NCBI GenBank assembly: GCA_021795255.1
Contig: JAJYPQ010000047.1
Span: 1-15,681 of the forward strand
Origin: Pseudomonadota bacterium
GTDB lineage: Bacteria > Pseudomonadota > Gammaproteobacteria > Acidiferrobacterales > Acidiferrobacteraceae
Reading direction: 5' to 3'
DNA length: 15,681 bases
Under the pieces are notes generated by a model. The model was given only the letters and a program-made list of their open reading frames with translations. It was not told where the DNA came from and ran no database searches. Every line of letters begins with the position of its first letter. Position 1 is the first letter of the stretch. This document shows, piece by piece, positions 11,588-15,681 of the stretch. The position numbers were made by a program, and so were the translations under genes.

Positions 11588-12025
11588 AAGGCCTCGCGCA
11601 GCCTCGCCTTCGTCGAGAGACTCAAAGACATAGGCCTCTCTCTGAATCCCCCCCGAGCACGCCCTGCTGAGGTGCGGCAATAAGCAATCAGGCCCTCGCC
11701 CACATCCAAGCCGGTCTGCCCATGAAGCAGGCTCGTGCAGAGCGGAGCTTGCCCCACATCCGCCGTTTCCTCGGCACTGCCCGCCCACATTCGGTGCCTG
11801 GTTGAACATGGTGAAGCACCTCTCTTGGGACATCACCCCCGAACGCCTGCGCCAAGGCATGTTCCCTAGCACGGCGAGGCTCACGACCGCCATCACAGCG
11901 TGCGTCACCGTCCATAACGAGCATCTCGAACCCTTCATCGCGACAGCCAAGGCCGGGGACATCCCCAGAAAGCCATGCGGGCCAATAGGCGTTTAAGCTC
12001 GCCACACAATGAAACAGTGTACTAG
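11588..12025 (+). pseudogene. IS630-family transposase remnant, multiply frameshifted and internally deleted
   Basis: Blocks of IS630-type (DDE, Tc1/mariner-related) transposase appear in order but in changing frames. Frame 2 reads KASRSLAFVERLKDIGLSLNPP (11588-11653). Frame 0 reads PPEHALLRCGNK (11649-11684). Frame 1 reads QALAHIQAGLPMKQARA (about 11689-11739). Frame 0 then reads RAELAPHPPF...PTFGAWLNMVKHLSWDITPERLRQG and on to FIATAKAGDI (about 11739-11963). Finally frame 2 reads [18 protein letters not shown] and a TAG at 12023-12025. The first shift fits one extra C in a seven-C run at 11648-11654, the last a lost C at 11963-11966. The join near 11740 lacks an estimated 80-100 residues, including the second catalytic Asp. 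The first Asp (VDEK) reads GNK and the Glu of LNMVE reads Lys. The N-terminal helix-turn-helix part is not recognisable. The family was recognised from memory of its motifs, without a database search. It is a dead insertion between accA and tilS. Confidence 0.8.
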
Positions 12026-12981
12026 CGTTCTTCAAATTGTCCGTACTGGCGAAGCCGCAGATAGCGGCGCGTCAGAAGGTCATCAAGAGGAATGTCTCGC
12101 AGGTCCCTGATTGCCTCCTTAAGAGCCTCTTTTAAAGCCGTAGCCGTCGCGTCATAATCCCTGTGCGCCCCACCCAGCGGTTCCGGCACGATTTCGTCAA
12201 CGAGCCCTAGCCGTCTTAGGCTCTCGGCCGTAATTCCCAGAGCCTCGGCCGCTTGCGCCGCCCTTTCGGCGCTCTTCCATAGAATGGAGGCACAACCCTC
12301 TGGGCTGATGACCGAATAGGTTGCATATTGGAGCATCAGCATTCGATCCCCGACCCCAATGGCCAATGCCCCGCCCGACCCGCCCTCACCGATCACAGCG
12401 CTCACAATGGGCGTTCGCAGTGCCGACATAACGTAGAGGCTTCGGGCTATCGCTTCGCTTTGACCTCGCTCTTCCGCGCCCACGCCCGGATAGGCCCCCA
12501 TAGTATCGATCAAGGTAATGACGGGCATGTGAAACCGTTCCGCAAGGCGCATGACCCGCAAGGCTTTACGGTAACCTTCGGGGCGGGGCATACCGAAGTT
12601 GCGTCGTACCTTCTCGCGGGTATCGCGCCCCTTCTGATGGCCAATGACTGCGACCGGCATGTCGTCTAAGCGTCCAATACCAGACACAATCGCGGCATCA
12701 TCGCCATAGAGCCGGTCGCCGTGAAGTTCTTCAAAACCCTGAAAAATGCGCCCGATGTAATCGAGTGTGTACGGGCGTTGCGGATGCCGTGCGAGCTGGG
12801 AGACTTGCCAAGCCGTCAGTGATGAAAAAATGGACTGGGTTAATCGGTGGCTCTTCGCCCGAAGACGGGTGATTTCGTCGTTAATATTGACGCCGGAGCT
12901 AGAATCTAAGAACCGCAGCGCCTCGATCTTGGCTTCGAGGTCGGCAATCGATTGTTCAAAATCGAGATAGTTCTGATTCAT
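12022..12981 (-). CDS. accA: Acetyl-CoA carboxylase carboxyltransferase subunit alpha
   Basis: Alpha half of the carboxyltransferase that, with AccD, moves the carboxyl group from biotin carrier protein to acetyl-CoA, giving malonyl-CoA for fatty acid synthesis. The 319-residue protein is typical in length and strongly conserved: [16 protein letters not shown] at the N terminus, [51 protein letters not shown], and the oxyanion-hole region [15 protein letters not shown] followed by [17 protein letters not shown] choose the ATG at 12981, four bases after the dnaE stop, with GGATAGG just ahead; the open frame runs 16 codons further into dnaE but that part is not family-like. The TAG stop at 12022-12024 lies in a CTAG shared with the stop of the transposase fossil on the other strand. 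Confidence 0.97.
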   Translation of the reverse strand: MNQNYLDFEQSIADLEAKIEALRFLDSSSGVNINDEITRLRAKSHRLTQSIFSSLTAWQVSQLARHPQRPYTLDYIGRIFQGFEELHGDRLYGDDAAIVSGIGRLDDMPVAVIGHQKGRDTREKVRRNFGMPRPEGYRKALRVMRLAERFHMPVITLIDTMGAYPGVGAEERGQSEAIARSLYVMSALRTPIVSAVIGEGGSGGALAIGVGDRMLMLQYATYSVISPEGCASILWKSAERAAQAAEALGITAESLRRLGLVDEIVPEPLGGAHRDYDATATALKEALKEAIRDLRDIPLDDLLTRRYLRLRQYGQFEER

Positions 12982-12985
12982 GGGC

Positions 12986-15681
12986 CTATCCGTCGTGGTA
13001 AATAAGGTGGACATGATTTTCGCCCGCAAGGACGGCCAATTGACGCATGACTCCCTCGTTGGGGGTTACGCGCCAGTCCTCTCCGAACACGATCTCCGCC
13101 TCTGCTTCAGGGTGTCGGTAACGGATGACAATCGGACATTTTCCGCGGCGAACCGGGTCCAAGATATCCTTTAAGACATGCACGAATTGCTCGCCGCCGT
13201 GATCTGTATCCATATCGATCACAAGCCGCCGCGCAAACGCCGCCCGGGCCTCATCCATATTATAGATGGCCTCAGCGGACATTTTGAAGCCACCCGAGTA
13301 ATCGTCGAGGCTCACGTTGCCCTTTACTACCAAAAGCGCGTCCTTTACAACCCGTTCACGATAACGCTGGTAAAGGTCCCCGAACATGACGAGATCTATC
13401 CGGCCGGTACCGTCATCTAGGGTCACGAACGCCATGCGATCGCCACGCTTGGTATTAATAATCCGCAGCGCGACAACCAATCCACCGACCATAATAGCTG
13501 CCTCTTCCGTAGGCTTGAGGTTGGCGATGTTCGTCCCCGTTATACCCTTCAGTTCCTCGGCATAGCGGTCAATAGGGTGGCCTGTCAGATAGAGGCCAAG
13601 CGTCTCCCTCTCCCCTTCGAGTTGCCGTTCTGTCGGCCAGCGTTCAACTGACACAAATTCCGGTGTGAATACGGTCTCGGCGCCGCCAAACAAATCGTCT
13701 TGCCCGGCCGCGGCGTCGCGCCCGTGCTGCATGGCCGCGTTCAAAGCGACATCGAGGGTCGCTATCATGGCCGCCCGGTGGGGTCCTAGAGCATCGCAGG
13801 CACCTGCCGAAATAAGGCATTCTAGGGCGCGCCGGTTCACTCTTCGCCCGTCCACGCGTCGGCAGAGATCAAACAGATCCGAAAACGGTGTGTCAGAGCG
13901 AGCGCTCAGGACCGCCTCTATCGCCCCTTCCCCCAAGCCCTTAATGGCGCCAAGACCGTATAAGATAGTCTTTTCATCGAGCGGTACGAATTCATACCCA
14001 CATTGGTTGATATCGGGGGGCACGATTGTTATTTGGATATCCCGACATTCAGCAATCATGGTCACGACCTTGTCGGTCTTGTCCATATCCGCTGACAGAA
14101 CGCCGGCCATGAAGGCTGCGGGGTGGTGGGCTTTGAGCCAAGCGGTCTGATAGGACAAAAGCGCGTAGGCGGCGGAGTGCGATCGATTAAACCCATAGCC
14201 GGCAAATTTCTCGATGAGGTTAAAAATGGCGTTAGCCAATTTCGGATCGTACCCGCGCTCTCGCGCGCCATCCACGAAGCCTTCGCGTTGCTTGGCCATC
14301 TCCTCGGGCTTCTTCTTCCCCATTGCGCGGCGAAGGAGATCGGCCTTTCCCAAACTGTAGCCTGCCAAAACCTGGGCGATCTGCATGGCCTGCTCTTGAT
14401 ACAGGATCACCCCGTAAGTGGGTTTGAGGATGGGCATCAACACCTCGTGCGCGTATTCGATACGTGCGCGCCCATGCTTACGGTTGATGAAGTCGTCCAC
14501 CATCCCGGACTGGAGGGGGCCAGGCCGAAACAAGGCCACAAGAGCGACGATCTCCTCAAAATTGTCGGGCTGAAGGCGCTGTATAAGGTCTTTCATGCCC
14601 CGCGATTCGAGCTGAAACAAGGCCGTTGTACGGCAGGATTTGAGCAGTTCGAAGGCCTTTTGGTCGTCTACCGGAAGGCTATCGAGGGCCAATGGGGGTA
14701 AGCCCTCCTGGCTACGCTTTCGGTCTATGGTCTTCACCGCCTTAGCGATGATAGTTAAGGTCCGTAAGCCCAGAAAATCGAATTTCACAAGGCCCAGTGC
14801 TTCGACGTCATCCTTATCGAGCTGAGTCACGAACTGCCCACTGCCTGCTTCACAATAAAGCGGCATGAAGTCAGTCAAGGCGGTCGGTGCGATGACCACG
14901 CCGCCGGCATGCTTGCCCGCGTTGCGCGCAAGCCCCTCGAGCTTTCGTGCCGAATCGAGCAGCGCGCGCACGTCCTCCTCCTGCTCGTACCGTTCCTTGA
15001 GCGCCGGTTCTTGAGCGAGGGCGTCGTCAAGGGTAATACCCAGGTCGTGTGGAATAAGTTTCGCGAGCTTGTCCACAAACCCGTACGGGTGATCCAAGAC
15101 CCGTCCGACATCCCGCACCACGGCTTTTGCCGCCATCGTTCCGAAGGTGATGATCTGCGAGACCTTGTCCGCGCCATAACGATCCGTCACGTACTCGATC
15201 ACGCGATCCCGCCCTTCCATACAAAAATCTACATCAAAATCAGGAAGGGACACGCGTTCCGGATTGAGAAAGCGCTCAAACAGAAGGTCATATTGAATAG
15301 GATCGAGCTCGGTAATGCCCAAGGCATATGCCACCAGTGACCCGGCCCCAGAACCGCGGCCCGGCCCGACCGGCACCTGGGCCTGCCGCGCCCAGGAAAT
15401 GAAATCGGCCACGATCAAGAAATAACCGGCAAAGCCCATCTTCTCAATAACATCTAGCTCGAGTTCGAGACGCGCTTGGTAGGCCTCAGAGCACCGCTCC
15501 CGCTCCCCGGGAGGGAGACGCTCCATGCGCCGACTGAGCCCCGTGATAGCGTCCTGGCGCACAAGTTTCTCTACCGAATCGCCCTCGGGAACCGGGAACC
15601 GCGGAAGATAGTTATCACCAAAGCGCAAAACCAAAGTACACCGTTTTGCGATCTCGACCGTGTTGCGGATGGCCTCTGGGA
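12986..15681 (-). CDS. dnaE: DNA polymerase III subunit alpha, partial (N terminus beyond the window)
   Basis: Catalytic subunit of the replicative DNA polymerase. The frame is open to the right edge, giving 897 residues. By comparison with E. coli DnaE (1160), about 265 N-terminal residues, essentially the PHP domain, lie outside. The visible part begins [14 protein letters not shown]. It contains [18 protein letters not shown], the catalytic aspartates in PDFDVDF at visible residues 146-152, the third aspartate region [15 protein letters not shown], and the fingers segment [14 protein letters not shown]...[17 protein letters not shown]. It also has [18 protein letters not shown], a likely sliding-clamp motif [21 protein letters not shown] and the OB-fold domain ([20 protein letters not shown]). 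No frame disruption is seen. The TTG at 15634 is internal, not a start. It is followed four bases later by accA, the usual order. Confidence 0.97.
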   Translation of the reverse strand, partial: PEAIRNTVEIAKRCTLVLRFGDNYLPRFPVPEGDSVEKLVRQDAITGLSRRMERLPPGERERCSEAYQARLELELDVIEKMGFAGYFLIVADFISWARQAQVPVGPGRGSGAGSLVAYALGITELDPIQYDLLFERFLNPERVSLPDFDVDFCMEGRDRVIEYVTDRYGADKVSQIITFGTMAAKAVVRDVGRVLDHPYGFVDKLAKLIPHDLGITLDDALAQEPALKERYEQEEDVRALLDSARKLEGLARNAGKHAGGVVIAPTALTDFMPLYCEAGSGQFVTQLDKDDVEALGLVKFDFLGLRTLTIIAKAVKTIDRKRSQEGLPPLALDSLPVDDQKAFELLKSCRTTALFQLESRGMKDLIQRLQPDNFEEIVALVALFRPGPLQSGMVDDFINRKHGRARIEYAHEVLMPILKPTYGVILYQEQAMQIAQVLAGYSLGKADLLRRAMGKKKPEEMAKQREGFVDGARERGYDPKLANAIFNLIEKFAGYGFNRSHSAAYALLSYQTAWLKAHHPAAFMAGVLSADMDKTDKVVTMIAECRDIQITIVPPDINQCGYEFVPLDEKTILYGLGAIKGLGEGAIEAVLSARSDTPFSDLFDLCRRVDGRRVNRRALECLISAGACDALGPHRAAMIATLDVALNAAMQHGRDAAAGQDDLFGGAETVFTPEFVSVERWPTERQLEGERETLGLYLTGHPIDRYAEELKGITGTNIANLKPTEEAAIMVGGLVVALRIINTKRGDRMAFVTLDDGTGRIDLVMFGDLYQRYRERVVKDALLVVKGNVSLDDYSGGFKMSAEAIYNMDEARAAFARRLVIDMDTDHGGEQFVHVLKDILDPVRRGKCPIVIRYRHPEAEAEIVFGEDWRVTPNEGVMRQLAVLAGENHVHLIYHDG

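Noticed and set aside
11108..11683. Plus-strand 191-codon open frame
   Set aside because: Its first half is antisense to tilS; only its last 25-30 residues match the transposase, so it is one frame-block of the fossil and not a gene.
11399..11962. Minus-strand 187-codon open frame overlapping the tilS start region
   Set aside because: Its translation has no recognisable domain, is rich in Cys, Arg and Gly in the manner of antisense frames, overlaps tilS, and lies opposite the IS630 blocks, which explain the DNA better.
12982..13029. Longer AccA N terminus starting at 13029 or 13014
   Set aside because: The extension runs into dnaE; family N termini begin at the equivalent of [10 protein letters not shown], and a purine-rich site precedes that ATG.
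15634..15681. TTG at 15634 as the dnaE start
   Set aside because: The frame stays open to the window edge and reads family-like sequence ([14 protein letters not shown]) upstream of it, so the gene is cut by the window.

Overview
This window is a housekeeping stretch of a moderately GC-rich proteobacterial chromosome, most likely gammaproteobacterial. The evidence is the right-hand gene order dnaE-accA-tilS-pyrG-kdsA-eno-ftsB, read on the minus strand, together with E. coli-type SdhB, SdhC/SdhD, SdhE, YgfZ and FtsB proteins. I cannot name a genus from the sequence alone.

Layout in transcription order on the minus strand: dnaE enters truncated at the right edge (it lacks its N-terminal PHP part) and is followed 4 bases later by accA. 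Between accA and tilS lies about 600 bases without an intact gene. It holds a degraded IS630-family transposase on the plus strand, ending on the accA stop codon. Then come tilS, pyrG, kdsA (GTGA overlap with pyrG), eno and ftsB. The only plus-strand gene, ygfZ, converges on ftsB with a 25-base overlap. It is divergent from sdhC across a 76-base spacer that carries candidate promoters both ways. The sdh operon runs sdhC-sdhD-sdhA-sdhB-sdhE, every junction overlapping or nearly so, and is followed 6 bases later by serS, complete at the left edge.

The genes serve core functions: DNA replication (dnaE), fatty acid synthesis (accA), tRNA modification and charging (tilS, serS), CTP and KDO synthesis for lipopolysaccharide (pyrG, kdsA), glycolysis (eno), cell division (ftsB), and respiration (sdhCDAB) with its flavin factor (sdhE) and an Fe-S related factor (ygfZ).

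I see no CRISPR array, phage, toxin-antitoxin or undescribed system. The items most worth a second look are the IS630 fossil and its shared stop with accA, the sdh/sdhE/ygfZ maturation cluster, the metal-dependent signature of KdsA, and the replacement of the usual ispD downstream of ftsB by ygfZ/sdh.
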